DNA of 64,000 nt, taken from contig JAEUHI010000047.1 in NCBI GenBank assembly GCA_016795385.1, positions 1-64,000 on the forward strand. The letters run 5' to 3'. The translations under genes were made by a program, and so were the position numbers. Below, in pieces: positions 53,118 through 62,093 of this stretch. The notes beneath the pieces were generated by a model that made no database searches, was not told the DNA's origin, and saw only the letters and a program-made list of their open reading frames with translations. This stretch comes from Verrucomicrobiales bacterium (GTDB lineage: Bacteria > Verrucomicrobiota > Verrucomicrobiia > Verrucomicrobiales > DEV007). The first letter of the stretch is position 1; every line of letters starts with the position of its first letter.

Positions 53118-53930
53118 CTAAGCCCTCAAACTCAAAATCGCCACCTCCGGCGCACACAGAAACCGGGCCGGGATCGTCAGGGTGCCGATGCCGCGGGTGA
53201 CGAAGAGATGGGCGGTGTCTTTTCGATAAAGTCCGTAGGGATACTTGCGGCCATACTCGGGCAAGAGGAGCGGCCCGACCACGGGTGCGCAGATCTGGCC
53301 GCCGTGGGTGTGGCCGGACATCTGCAGGGCGACGCGGGGATCGGAATAGAAGTCGAAGGTATCGGGCTCGTGCCAGGCGAGGAGGACGGGTTTGTTAGCC
53401 GGGAGATTCCGGAAGGTGTCTTGGAGACGCGGAGCGCCGCCCCAGTAGCTGTCCATGCCGACGACGCAGAAGTCGGGGAATTCCTGGCCCAGATTCGAAA
53501 GAACGCGGATTCCGGCGTGGGTGAGGGGCTGCTCCAACACGTGCGAGGCGTGCCAGCGATCGTGATTGCCCCAGACGCCAAAGGTGCCGAGGCGGGGACG
53601 CAGGTTTTGCAATTCCTCGCAAAGCGGTTCGATTGCAGAGGGATCGTCGGAGATGTAATCGCCTACGAGAAAGACGAGGTCGGCGCCCTCGGCGTTGATG
53701 GTTTCGACGGAGCGACGGATGAGTCGAGAGTCGCCGAAGTCATCGTGATGGAAGTCGCCCATGACGGCCACCTTCATGCCATCGAGGGCGGCGTGGCTGG
53801 GATCGAGGGGCACTTCGAGACGCGTGACGTCGAGCCATTGTTTTTCAATGCCGCTGCCATAACCGAAGCCGGCGGCGGGGATGCCATAAAAGGCGGAGCG
53901 GAAGAGCCATTTTCTGCGGGAAAGATTCAT
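53118..53930 (-). CDS. Metallophosphoesterase, Tat-like leader
   Basis: This 270-residue calcineurin-fold phosphoesterase has a twin-arginine leader (LSRRKWLFRSAFYGIPAAG) and all five motifs: MGDFHHDDF, VGDYISDD, WGNHDRW, the His of AWHEPD and SGHTHGGQ. It resembles the YaeI/YkuE group, of which YaeI hydrolyses UDP-2,3-diacylglucosamine-like or phospholipid substrates. I start at ATG 53930; a frame start at 54041 adds 37 residues with no leader character. It ends one base before the small partner gene begins. Confidence 0.9.
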   Translation of the reverse strand: MNLSRRKWLFRSAFYGIPAAGFGYGSGIEKQWLDVTRLEVPLDPSHAALDGMKVAVMGDFHHDDFGDSRLIRRSVETINAEGADLVFLVGDYISDDPSAIEPLCEELQNLRPRLGTFGVWGNHDRWHASHVLEQPLTHAGIRVLSNLGQEFPDFCVVGMDSYWGGAPRLQDTFRNLPANKPVLLAWHEPDTFDFYSDPRVALQMSGHTHGGQICAPVVGPLLLPEYGRKYPYGLYRKDTAHLFVTRGIGTLTIPARFLCAPEVAILSLRA

Positions 53931-54158
53931 GGAGGAAGCTTCGTCCTGCTCGGTGAAAGGGGGATGAAGGCCGGATGCGTTTTTTGTGAAAAGATCGGGT
54001 GGGTTTAAAGAGGGGGTGCCTACGGAATACGCAGAAGACACGGAAGTTTTGAATCAAGGTTTTCCAGATACGCCCTTTCGCCCCTCAATGCTTTCCGCGT
54101 TTTCTGGGTTCTCCGGAGGCCGCATCTTCCTCGCTCGATGGTAGGCCGTCCTCTCCCT

Positions 54159-54983
54159 TTACAGCTCCAACACAATCCCCGCATCCTCGCAAAGCGCGCG
54201 CATCCGTTCGATCCCGACTTTGGCGGTCTCCATGGGATCGCGTGCCCACCATTCGGCGTTGAAGAGTTCGAGGCTGAGCCAGCGGTCGTAGCCTTTTTCT
54301 TTCAGAATCGACAATTCGGTTCGCAGATCGATGACGCCGTCGCCGATCATGACGCGGTCGGGATCTTTTTGGGAACCGCTCGGGAGACCCGGGGCGGCAT
54401 CGTCGATGTGGTAATGGGCGACGCGTTCGAGCGGCAGGGCGCGGAGGTCGTCGAAGGTGGTTCGATTGTTCCAATTGTGGAAGGCATCGACGATCAAACA
54501 GGCGTCGGGTTCGCCGCATTCATCCAGCACCGCGACGGTGTCGGCGACGCGGTTGAGGCTGGCGAAAAAGCTGATGTATTCGAGCACGGCACGGACTCCG
54601 GTCTCGCGTCCAATCTGGATCAGATCGCGATAGCCCTTTGCGAGGCCTTCGATGCCCGGTCGCTCCATCGGCGGGGTGCAGACCATGAGGGGTGCGCCGA
54701 TCCGCGCGGCGAGTTCGAAGCGACGTCGTGCCTCGTCCATCGCGAGCTTGTATTCCCAGCCGGAGGTCTCGCCCCAATTCCGCACGGCGATGAAACAAGG
54801 CACGGTGAGGCCGTGATCGGCGAGGGCTTTTTCGACATCGGAGATTTCGCCGCCGCGGCCGACGTGTTCGTAGAGCTCGACGGCCCAGAGTTCGATGCCG
54901 TGATATCCGGCCTCGCCTGCGACGCGGATTTTTTCCAGCAGCGGGGTCGGCTTGATCGTCGAGGCGTTGAGGGAAAGGCGCAT
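54159..54983 (-). CDS. Sugar phosphate isomerase/epimerase (xylose isomerase-like TIM barrel)
   Basis: This 274-residue AP-endonuclease-2-fold enzyme starts MRLSLNASTIKPTPLLEKIRVAGEAGYHGIELWAVELYEHVG. Metal ligands are likely Glu in VLEYISFF, Asp and His in IVDAFHNWN, His in AHYHIDDAA and Glu in LSLELFNAEWW. Members act on sugars, inosose or hydroxypyruvate. The heptamer array begins directly upstream of its ATG (54983). It probably works with sugar oxidoreductases such as the 49372 gene; the substrate is unknown. Confidence 0.9.
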   Translation of the reverse strand: MRLSLNASTIKPTPLLEKIRVAGEAGYHGIELWAVELYEHVGRGGEISDVEKALADHGLTVPCFIAVRNWGETSGWEYKLAMDEARRRFELAARIGAPLMVCTPPMERPGIEGLAKGYRDLIQIGRETGVRAVLEYISFFASLNRVADTVAVLDECGEPDACLIVDAFHNWNNRTTFDDLRALPLERVAHYHIDDAAPGLPSGSQKDPDRVMIGDGVIDLRTELSILKEKGYDRWLSLELFNAEWWARDPMETAKVGIERMRALCEDAGIVLEL

Positions 54984-54988
54984 TTTCT

Positions 54989-55294
54989 CGGAGGTGGGAG
55001 GTCGGAGGTGGGAGGTCGGAGGTGGGAGGTCGGAGGTCGGAGGTGGGAGGTGGGAGGTCGGAGGTCGGAGGTCGGAGGTGGGAGGTCGGAGGTGGGAGGT
55101 CGGAGGTGGGAGGTCGGAGGTGGGAGGTCGGAGGTCGGAGGTCGGAGGTCGGAGGTCGGAGGTCAGAGGTCAGAGGTCAGAGGTCAGAGGTCAGAGGTCA
55201 GAGGTCAGAGGTCGGAGGTCAGGAATCGGGAATCGGGAATCGGGAATCGGGAATCGGGAATCGGGAGTCGGGAGTCGGGAGTCGGGAGTCGGGA
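54989..55294. repeat. Heptamer tandem array (GGAGGTG/GGAGGTC, GAGGTCA, GAATCGG, GAGTCGG)
   Basis: About 43 heptamers fill the whole gap between the sugar isomerase start (54983) and the stop of the next gene (55295). Four blocks follow each other: mixed GGAGGTG/GGAGGTC to about 55161, GAGGTCA units to about 55213, one GGAGGTC, then about six GAATCGG and five GAGTCGG units. Every change preserves the 7-base period. The plus strand repeats the Shine-Dalgarno core GGAGGT; the minus strand, which is the isomerase 5' leader, repeats ACCTCC. Confidence 0.95.
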
Positions 55295-56410
55295 TCATGA
55301 TAGGATCTCGCGGACGCGTTCGATTGGCAGGAAGTGTCCGACGAGGGGTTGGGAGAGGTCGTCCTGGCTTTGTTGCCAGGTGGCGAAGATGCCACTCTCG
55401 TCGGCGTAGGTGGCGACGTAGCGGGAGCAGCCGGTGCCGTGGGGCGAGATGAAAAGCGGGGCTTCGATGCTGAGGCTTTCGACCTTGGTCAGGTCGGCGT
55501 CGTTGCCGACGGCGATGCCGCCGATCTCCTCGCAGGACCAACCACGGGGACGCGAGACGGCTTTGGGATTTTCATCGAGCTGGCGGAGGCTCTCGCAACT
55601 GTCGTAGAAATAGAGCGAGAGATCGGGCGACTCCGCGAACACGCCGAGCTTCGGAATGGCGAGACGCTCGGTGATGCGGGCGGCGGCGATGTCCCAGACG
55701 GGACCGCGTGGAAGAAGATCCTTTGTGATGGTTTCAAAAGTCGAGCTGCCCTTTTTCCGCACGGCGAGGGCGGTGCCGCTGCTCGACCAAGAGAAGGGAT
55801 GGGTGCAATAGCCGAGGACGAGGTCGCCGTTCGGCAGGTCGAAGGGCCAGGGATCCTTGGTGTGAAGACGGGCGGGATCGTGGAGGCCAGCCGGGATCAC
55901 TTCCTCGAGACTGGAGGGACAAAGATTCGCCAGCGAAGGCGCGGAGAGGCGGTCGATGCTCCAGACACCGGCTCCGGGCTTGAGGTAGTGCGCCAGGTTC
56001 GGGGGATAGGGGATCTCTTTCTCGCTGGAGATGAAAAATTCGATGCCATCTTCGGTGAGGTGCAGCGCGACGCCTTCGATGGAGACGACGTTCCGCTCGG
56101 GGCGGGAGAGTTCGGATTTCGAAAAGGCGGCGATTTTCTCAAAAGGGCCGCCGAAGTCCTCGGCCCGGAAGATCGCCGCCTCTTTGCCGCGCTCGCCGGA
56201 ATGGACGCCGGTGCGGGAGTCCCCGTAGACGCGGTAGCGGCCGGAGATGAGGATGGCTCCGTCGCGGTCGCGGACGATGTTGCCGCCGCCGAACCAGAAG
56301 CCGGTGCTGCGCTCGAGCGGCTCGATGAGGACGCGGGCGGCTTTCTGATCGATGAGGGCCGCGGCGAGGGCGGTGAGTTTTTCGGCCTGGAGGGGAGTGA
56401 GTATCGACAT
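55295..56410 (-). CDS. Propeller-like protein, uncharacterised (possible glycosidase-related)
   Basis: This 371-residue protein has no signal peptide. It contains recurring strand patterns like a beta propeller: TGFWFGGGNIVRDRDGAILISGRYRVYGDS, AAIFRAEDFGGPFEKIAAFSK, PWPFDLPNGDLVLGYCTHPFSWSSSG and GTGCSRYVATYADESGIFATW. It recalls glycoside-hydrolase or sialidase-like five- or six-bladed propellers, but I see no secure catalytic set. It lies upstream of the sugar isomerase on the same strand, separated only by the heptamer array. The start is ATG 56410. Confidence 0.6.
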   Translation of the reverse strand: MSILTPLQAEKLTALAAALIDQKAARVLIEPLERSTGFWFGGGNIVRDRDGAILISGRYRVYGDSRTGVHSGERGKEAAIFRAEDFGGPFEKIAAFSKSELSRPERNVVSIEGVALHLTEDGIEFFISSEKEIPYPPNLAHYLKPGAGVWSIDRLSAPSLANLCPSSLEEVIPAGLHDPARLHTKDPWPFDLPNGDLVLGYCTHPFSWSSSGTALAVRKKGSSTFETITKDLLPRGPVWDIAAARITERLAIPKLGVFAESPDLSLYFYDSCESLRQLDENPKAVSRPRGWSCEEIGGIAVGNDADLTKVESLSIEAPLFISPHGTGCSRYVATYADESGIFATWQQSQDDLSQPLVGHFLPIERVREILS

Positions 56411-56511
56411 GTCGGGGGGAGGTTTGTTCTCCGATTCTAAAGAAGCGATCCGCCCCCGACAATCCCCATTTGCGCGAGGAGCGGTGTCTGCGCGCTCCCC
56501 CGGTCGGGAAA

Positions 56512-57648
56512 TCACTCCGTCTCTCCGAAGTAGGTCTCGCGCAGTTTTGCGCCGATGCCCTCTTCGTTGAGGAAAAGGAGCGCCTGATTCAAACGTTCGC
56601 GCAGGTCGCTGTTCTGCTGGAGGGCGAAGGCGTAATTCTGGCGTTCGAACATCTGTCCCACCATTTGCAGGGAGGAGTCATCCGTTTTGGCCGCCTCGTA
56701 GCGGAGGATCGGCGCGTCGTAGACCACGGCCTGGACCGCTCCGCCCTTGAGAGCGGCGATACAGGCGGCGACATCCGGGAAGGGCTTCACTTTGGCGCCT
56801 TTTTCGTTCAGCCAGGTTTCCGCGGTGGAGCCTTGCACCGTGGCAACGGATCGGCCCGGCAGGTCATTCGGTCCATTGATATCGCCCTTCAGTGAATTCA
56901 CGGTGAGGGTGGTGGTGAAGGAAGCGGTGAGAAGGGAGACGAGGACGATGCTGAGCAACATCCAGATGATCGCGATGATACGGCCGCCGACGCCGACAGG
57001 GCCCTTGTTGTCGGCACCGCCGACGAGGAGCGTGCTGATCGTCCACCAGAAGGATTCCCAGAGGCCGGCCTTGTAGTCCTCGGGCCATTGGTCGGTGTTG
57101 ACCTTGTGCTCGTAGCGCCAGACGAGGTGGGAGATGATCAGCATCGTCACGAGGAGGAGGAGGAAAGCCCCGATCAATTTGAGGTTCAGGAGATTTTTGA
57201 GGAGCCCGAAGATCTGATCCGCATAGCTGCCTCCACCTCCGGGCACGAGGATCTGCAGGCCTGACTCGTAGAAGGGCTGCGAGAAGTCGATCACCTCCTC
57301 GCGCTTCGACGTGACGCTGATCGCCCCGACGCCGATGTCGGCTTTTTGGCTCTGGATGGCATCGATGATCTCCTGCGCGGAACCGACGACCTGGATTTCG
57401 TATTCAAGACCCGTCGCTTTGGCGAGCTCATCCCAGAGCTCCGCGGCGTAGCCGACGCGTTTGCCCTCGGATTCGAACGAGAAAGGCTCGAGATTCCGGG
57501 TGACAACGCGGACTTTTCCCGGAGTCGTCGCGGCGGCCGGAGCGGCGGCCGGAGCGGCGGCCGGAGCGGCGGCCGGAGCCGGGTCCTGGGCGGCGGCGGG
57601 AAGGAGGAGGGAAGCAGTGAGGCAGGCGAGGATGAGAGCGGCGCGCAT
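56512..57648 (-). CDS. GluR0-like ligand-gated ion channel (SBP domain split by a pore)
   Basis: This 378-residue protein has a signal peptide (1-20), an Ala/Pro linker coded by a 12-base repeat (25-41), then an SBP_bac_3-type ligand-binding lobe S1 (45-135: VVTRNLEPFSFESEGKRVGYAAELWDEL; DIGVGAISVTSKREEVIDFSQPFY). TM1 is at about 156-174, a pore helix/loop at about 196-215 (ESFWWTISTLLVGGADNKGPVG) and TM2 at about 222-244, followed by lobe S2 (250-370: VATVQGSTAETWLNE, VYDAPILRYEA). This is the S1-TM-P-TM-S2 layout of bacterial ionotropic glutamate receptors. The potassium filter TVGYG is absent, so selectivity may differ. The ligand is probably an amino acid. Confidence 0.88.
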   Translation of the reverse strand: MRAALILACLTASLLLPAAAQDPAPAAAPAAAPAAAPAAATTPGKVRVVTRNLEPFSFESEGKRVGYAAELWDELAKATGLEYEIQVVGSAQEIIDAIQSQKADIGVGAISVTSKREEVIDFSQPFYESGLQILVPGGGGSYADQIFGLLKNLLNLKLIGAFLLLLVTMLIISHLVWRYEHKVNTDQWPEDYKAGLWESFWWTISTLLVGGADNKGPVGVGGRIIAIIWMLLSIVLVSLLTASFTTTLTVNSLKGDINGPNDLPGRSVATVQGSTAETWLNEKGAKVKPFPDVAACIAALKGGAVQAVVYDAPILRYEAAKTDDSSLQMVGQMFERQNYAFALQQNSDLRERLNQALLFLNEEGIGAKLRETYFGETE

Positions 57649-57837
57649 GAGGCTGTGGGTGATCGGTGAATCTGCGAGACAGGGAGCGCGTTCCGGGAAT
57701 TCTTCAACCTCCGTTTGGGATCGATTGGAAATAGTCGGACCGCGCCGGAACCGCTAGACAGTGGAGGGGCGGCGCGACCATCGGCCATGGCCCCACTTTC
57801 CCCGTGACAAACCCGCCACCCGCGCTTCTTTCCCGGG

Positions 57838-59127
57838 GTGAACAAGCTCCTCCCCTCAGACCTCGGCGAACCCTTTTACGAAGGCTCGGTGCAGCAACTC
57901 TACGCCGTGCCGGGCGACGATTCGGTGATGGTGACGCGGACAAGTGCGCGGGGTTCGGTCTTCGACGTGGGGGCGCTCTTCGAGATCGCGGGTCACGATG
58001 TGAACCGGGCCCTTTTCCGCCACGTCCTCTACTCCCGTCTCGGCGACCCGGCGGTGTGGCGGCGGGTAAAGGCGGCGATCGAGGCTGCGCCGGAGCTGGA
58101 CTCCGCCTACCGCGCGGACTTGCTGGGACCGTTGCTGGAGCGCTGCTGCGAGCGCGGTGCGCGGACACATCACGAGGGCATGCTCGATGCCGTGACCGGG
58201 GAGGTGGTGCGCCAAGGCGTGCCGACGCATCCGAGCGCCTGCAACGTGGTCCGGAAATTTCAGATCCTGAAGCCCGAGAGGACGCGTTTCCTCGGGGCGC
58301 CGCTCTTCGACTACGCGAAGTTTCCGCATTCCGACCGCTTTGTCGTGCCGCTGGAGTACATCGTGCGCTTCGGGATCACGAGCGCGAGTTCGGTTTACAA
58401 GAAATACGTGGGGATGGAGCCGAAGGCGAAGGCGGCCTTTGAACGCGAGCTCGGCGCGACGCGTCCCCTCGAGGCCTGGCAATATCTGGAGCGGCCCATC
58501 AGCGATTTCACGAGCAAGTTCGAGCCCGAGGATCGGATGGTGAGCAAGCAGGAGGCACTCGTGATGTGCGGTCTCAGTGGCGCTCAGTTCGCCGAGAGCG
58601 GGACTCTCGCGGTGTTGGGGGCCTGGGTGGTTCGCGATCTGGTGGAGGAGCTGGGTCTGCGGATGTGGGATCTGAAGTGGGAATTTGCGAAAGACGGCGA
58701 TGAACTCGTTTTCGTCGACACGATCGACACGGACTCGATCCGCGCGACGATGACGCTGGAGCACGGCGGGCAGCGCTACGCGGTGCACTACAACAAGCAG
58801 GCCATGCGTGATTACTTCACCTTGCTCCACCGCGACTGGATCGCCGACATCGCCGAGGCGAAGCTGCTCGGGCAGAAGGAGGGCGTGGCCTTCACCGAAA
58901 TCCTCAAAGCGGGTCAGGCCGAGGGGCGGTATGCCGGGACTCCGACGGTCGATCCGGCTTTCCTGGGCCTCCAGGAGAAAAAGATGGCGGCGATACGGGA
59001 TTATCTGACCGGATCGCTGGCGGGCGGCGCTTCCAGGGAAATCCTGGAAAGTGCGGGACGCGAAGAGCTGGAGTTTTACGAAGGGCGTGGCGCTCTGGGA
59101 GATTTGAGGAAAATAAACGGAATTTAA
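57838..59127 (+). CDS. purC: SAICAR synthase-like protein (long form)
   Basis: PurC joins aspartate to CAIR in IMP synthesis. The 429-residue protein has the family start FYEGSVQQLYAVPGDDSVMVTRTSARGSVFDVG (a variant of the nucleotide-binding K-x-RD-Y pattern), VPLEYIVRFGITSASSVYKKY and GLRMWDLKWEFAKDGDELVFVDTIDTDSIRA, then NKQAMRDYF. Standard PurC is about 240-300 residues, so this is a longer, divergent form with insertions at about 50-130 and a C-terminal extension. Context with purS, purL, purQ, purM and purF supports the call. It starts at GTG 57838. Confidence 0.85.
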   Translation: MNKLLPSDLGEPFYEGSVQQLYAVPGDDSVMVTRTSARGSVFDVGALFEIAGHDVNRALFRHVLYSRLGDPAVWRRVKAAIEAAPELDSAYRADLLGPLLERCCERGARTHHEGMLDAVTGEVVRQGVPTHPSACNVVRKFQILKPERTRFLGAPLFDYAKFPHSDRFVVPLEYIVRFGITSASSVYKKYVGMEPKAKAAFERELGATRPLEAWQYLERPISDFTSKFEPEDRMVSKQEALVMCGLSGAQFAESGTLAVLGAWVVRDLVEELGLRMWDLKWEFAKDGDELVFVDTIDTDSIRATMTLEHGGQRYAVHYNKQAMRDYFTLLHRDWIADIAEAKLLGQKEGVAFTEILKAGQAEGRYAGTPTVDPAFLGLQEKKMAAIRDYLTGSLAGGASREILESAGREELEFYEGRGALGDLRKINGI

Positions 59128-59209
59128 TCTCCGTGACCGGTTGACTCGACCGGATTCCCGCCTAGGGGTGAAAGCTCCAATCCACGGGTCAAAACCCCTC
59201 GTTTCCACC

Positions 59210-59662
59210 ATGCGGGAGATCTACGAAATCAGCGACCGCTTCATCGAGGCGGGCGACGCCAACCACCTTCTCTACGAGCCGCTCGCAGGAGGGTTGACTT
59301 ACCGCCGTACCCGGCGCTACGAGATCCAGTACGAAGGTGATGCGGCGGCGATGGAGGCCTTTGTCCGCAAGACCCTGCTCGACGGGATCAGCCAGGAGCT
59401 GCACCAGGGCGAAGGCGCCGCGCTGACGGGCTACGGATTCGCCCTGGAATACGGCATGAAGCCCGGAGCGCTTGACCTCGAGAAGGAGGCGATCCTTTCC
59501 TACTACCGCGGCATCCCGTCGCCGGGATTCGAGTTGAAGGATCTGCGGATCCGCCAGCGGATCTACCTCTTTGGCGGCAAGGGCGACGAGTCGGGACGTT
59601 TCGTCCGCGACATCTGCAACGCCGCGATTCACCAATGGAACGTCCTCCCCGGCCATGTCTGA
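59210..59662 (+). CDS. purS: Double PurS-like subunit of FGAM synthase
   Basis: This 150-residue protein lies directly before purL. Its C-terminal half matches PurS (FALEYGMKPGALDLEKEAILSYY, then LKDLRIRQRIYLFG and RFVRDICNAAIHQWNV), and the first half (YRRTRRYEIQYEGDAAAMEAFVRKTLLDGIS) looks like a second copy of the ferredoxin-like fold. PurS is normally about 80 residues and works as a dimer; large PurL proteins carry a fused two-copy version. I start at ATG 59210; a frame start at 59141 adds 23 residues with no fold. The end overlaps the purL ATG by eight bases. Confidence 0.8.
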   Translation: MREIYEISDRFIEAGDANHLLYEPLAGGLTYRRTRRYEIQYEGDAAAMEAFVRKTLLDGISQELHQGEGAALTGYGFALEYGMKPGALDLEKEAILSYYRGIPSPGFELKDLRIRQRIYLFGGKGDESGRFVRDICNAAIHQWNVLPGHV

Positions 59663-62093
59663 TCCCGCGACCCTGAATCCCCTCGAACGCATCGCCGAGG
59701 CCCCGGCGGACCATTACCGCGTTCTCAAGATCTCGGATCTCGACGGCGACCGCCTTCTCGAGCTGAGCAAGTTCATGAAACTCTCGCTCTCGCGCGAGGA
59801 CATGCTCGCGATCCAGGCGATCTACGCGGAATGGAAACGCGAACCCACGGACGTGGAGCTGGAGGTGATCGCCCAGACCTGGAGCGAGCACTGCAAGCAC
59901 CGCATCTTCGGCGCGACGATCGAGCACGAGGTCGACGGCAAGGCGGAGACGGTGAAGTCGCTTTTCAAGACTTACATCCGGGATGTCTCGCAGCGCATTT
60001 TCGACTCGAAGCCTGGCTTCGTCCTCTCGGCTTTCCACGACAACGCGGGTTTCATCAAGCTCGACGACGAGCTCGCGGTCTGCCTGAAGGCGGAAACGCA
60101 CAACCACCCGAGCGCGATCGAACCCTACGCGGGGGCGAACACAGGTCTCGGCGGGGTCATCCGCGACATCCTCGGGGCGGGGAAGGGGGCGAAGCCGATC
60201 GGCTCGCTCGATGTCTTCTGCTTTGGTGCGCCCGACACGACGATGGAGAACATCAAGGCCGATGACGTGATCCACCCGCTCGGGGTGATGCGCGGCGTCG
60301 TCCGCGGGGTGCGCGACTACGGCAACCGCATGGGCATCCCCACGATCAGCGGGGCGATCCAGTTCGATGATTCCTACATTTACAATCCGCTCGTGTATTG
60401 CGGCACGGCCGGGGTCATCCCGATCAAGGACATCGCGAAGAAGATCGAGCCGGGGATGAAGGTGATTTCCGTCGGCGGCCGCACCGGTCGCGATGGTCTC
60501 CACGGGGCGACTTTCTCCTCCGCGGCGCTCGACACGGACAGCCACGAATCGGACCAGCAGGCCGTGCAGATCGGCAATCCGATCGAGGAAAAGAAGGCGG
60601 CCGACTTCGTCCTCGCGGCGCGCGACAAGGGGCTCATCGAATTCATCACCGACTGCGGTGCGGGCGGCTACTCCAGCGCCGCGGGCGAGATGCTCGAGGA
60701 ATGCGGCGGCACGATCGATCTCGACCAGGTGAAGCTGAAGGAACCCGGGCTCGTGAGCTGGGAGGTCTTCATCAGCGAAAGCCAGGAGCGCATGGTCCTC
60801 GCGGTGAAGGAATCGTCGTTGCCCGAGCTGCGCAAGCTCGCCGATCTTTATGAAACGGAACTGACCGAACTCGGCACGGCCGATGGCTCGGGCATCCTCA
60901 AGGTGACGCATCACGGCAACACCGTTTGCGAGCTGGATTGTTCGAAGCTGCACGACGCGCCGACCCGCCACCTCAAGGGGCGCTGGACGAAAAAGACCGC
61001 GCCGGTCGAGGCCCCCGTGCTGACGAATCCGGGCCAGGCCCTGCGCGATCTCTTCACCGACTTCGCGATCGTCTCGCGCGAGCCCATCATCCGTGAATAC
61101 GACCACGAGGTGCAAGGCAACACCGTCTTGAAACCGCTCGCCGGTGCCACGGGTGATGCGCCCCAGGATGCCTCGGTCCTCCGCATCAGCGGCAGCAAGC
61201 GGCTCATGGCGATGAGCGTGGCCCTGCTCCCGGAATGGGGCAAGACCGATCCCTACGCGATGGGCGCGGCCTGCGTCGATGAGTGCGTCCGCCAGCTCGT
61301 CGCGGCCGGGGCCGATCCCGAGCGCCTCGCCATTCTCGATAACTTCTGCATGGGCAATCCCGATGCGGAGGAGGAGCTCGGAGCTCTCGTCGAGACCGTG
61401 AAGGGCATCGCGGCCGTCGCCGAGGTCTATGGCGCTCCGTTTGTCTCGGGTAAGGATTCCTTCTACAACTACTTCGAGACGAAGGAAGGTCCCGTCTCCA
61501 TCCCCGTGACGATCCTTATCAGCGGCATGGGCATCATCGAGGAAGAGAGCCACGTCACCGGCGCCTCGCTCCGCAAGAGCGACAGCCTCCTCGCGATCAT
61601 CGGCCATACGGCGTCCGATCTGGGGGGCTCTGTCTTCGCCCGCCGACACGGGATCGAAAACGCGTCGGTTCCTTCGACGCGTTCGGAAGAAGCGTGGTCC
61701 TGCTACCGGAAATTTTACGAGGCGGTGAAGAAAGGGTATATTCGATCGGCCCACGACGTCAGTGAAGGCGGCCTCGCCGTGACGCTCGCCGAGATGGCCT
61801 TCTCTGGAAAAGCCGGATTGGAAATCGACCTATGTTCCCTGCCCATGGATGACGACGCCTCGAAGGCCGCGATGCTCTTCGGGGAATCGCCCTCGCGCCT
61901 CGTCATCGAAGTCGCGCCGGAGCACCTTGCCAAGGTGGCCGATCTCTTCGAAGGCCTGCCCTTCGCCGCCCTCGGCCGCGCCACCACGGCGCACGCCAAT
62001 CTCCACATCGAGTGGGGTAAGGAAACCCTCGTCAACGAACCTCTCGCCGACCTCAAATCGCTATGGAAGACCGGCCTTGCGCGCTACTACTGA
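59655..62093 (+). CDS. purL: FGAM synthase subunit PurL
   Basis: This 812-residue synthetase subunit uses ammonia from PurQ to make FGAM. Motifs are TWSEHCKHRIF at 75-85, KAETHNHPSAIEPYAGANTGLGGVIRDILG, GRTGRDGLHGATFSS, the second-half ATGDAPQDASVLRISGSKR and FVSGKDSFYN, and the C-terminal SAHDVSEGGLAVTLAEMAFSG. The size is that of the small (PurS/PurQ-dependent) type with a modest extension. It overlaps the upstream PurS-like gene by eight bases and purQ by 31 bases. Confidence 0.96.
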   Translation: MSDPATLNPLERIAEAPADHYRVLKISDLDGDRLLELSKFMKLSLSREDMLAIQAIYAEWKREPTDVELEVIAQTWSEHCKHRIFGATIEHEVDGKAETVKSLFKTYIRDVSQRIFDSKPGFVLSAFHDNAGFIKLDDELAVCLKAETHNHPSAIEPYAGANTGLGGVIRDILGAGKGAKPIGSLDVFCFGAPDTTMENIKADDVIHPLGVMRGVVRGVRDYGNRMGIPTISGAIQFDDSYIYNPLVYCGTAGVIPIKDIAKKIEPGMKVISVGGRTGRDGLHGATFSSAALDTDSHESDQQAVQIGNPIEEKKAADFVLAARDKGLIEFITDCGAGGYSSAAGEMLEECGGTIDLDQVKLKEPGLVSWEVFISESQERMVLAVKESSLPELRKLADLYETELTELGTADGSGILKVTHHGNTVCELDCSKLHDAPTRHLKGRWTKKTAPVEAPVLTNPGQALRDLFTDFAIVSREPIIREYDHEVQGNTVLKPLAGATGDAPQDASVLRISGSKRLMAMSVALLPEWGKTDPYAMGAACVDECVRQLVAAGADPERLAILDNFCMGNPDAEEELGALVETVKGIAAVAEVYGAPFVSGKDSFYNYFETKEGPVSIPVTILISGMGIIEEESHVTGASLRKSDSLLAIIGHTASDLGGSVFARRHGIENASVPSTRSEEAWSCYRKFYEAVKKGYIRSAHDVSEGGLAVTLAEMAFSGKAGLEIDLCSLPMDDDASKAAMLFGESPSRLVIEVAPEHLAKVADLFEGLPFAALGRATTAHANLHIEWGKETLVNEPLADLKSLWKTGLARYY

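Noticed and set aside
54989..55294. CRISPR array
   Set aside because: The repeat unit is seven bases with no spacers, and no cas genes are present.
54952..55452. Plus-strand frames coding Gly-Arg-Arg-Ser-Glu-Val repeats
   Set aside because: All three frames of a 7-base repeat stay open because the units lack stops. They carry no start context and are best read as repeat DNA.
59388..61754. A 788-codon minus-strand open frame opposite purL
   Set aside because: The plus strand encodes full PurL. The minus frame has Arg/Asp-rich composition and no domain.
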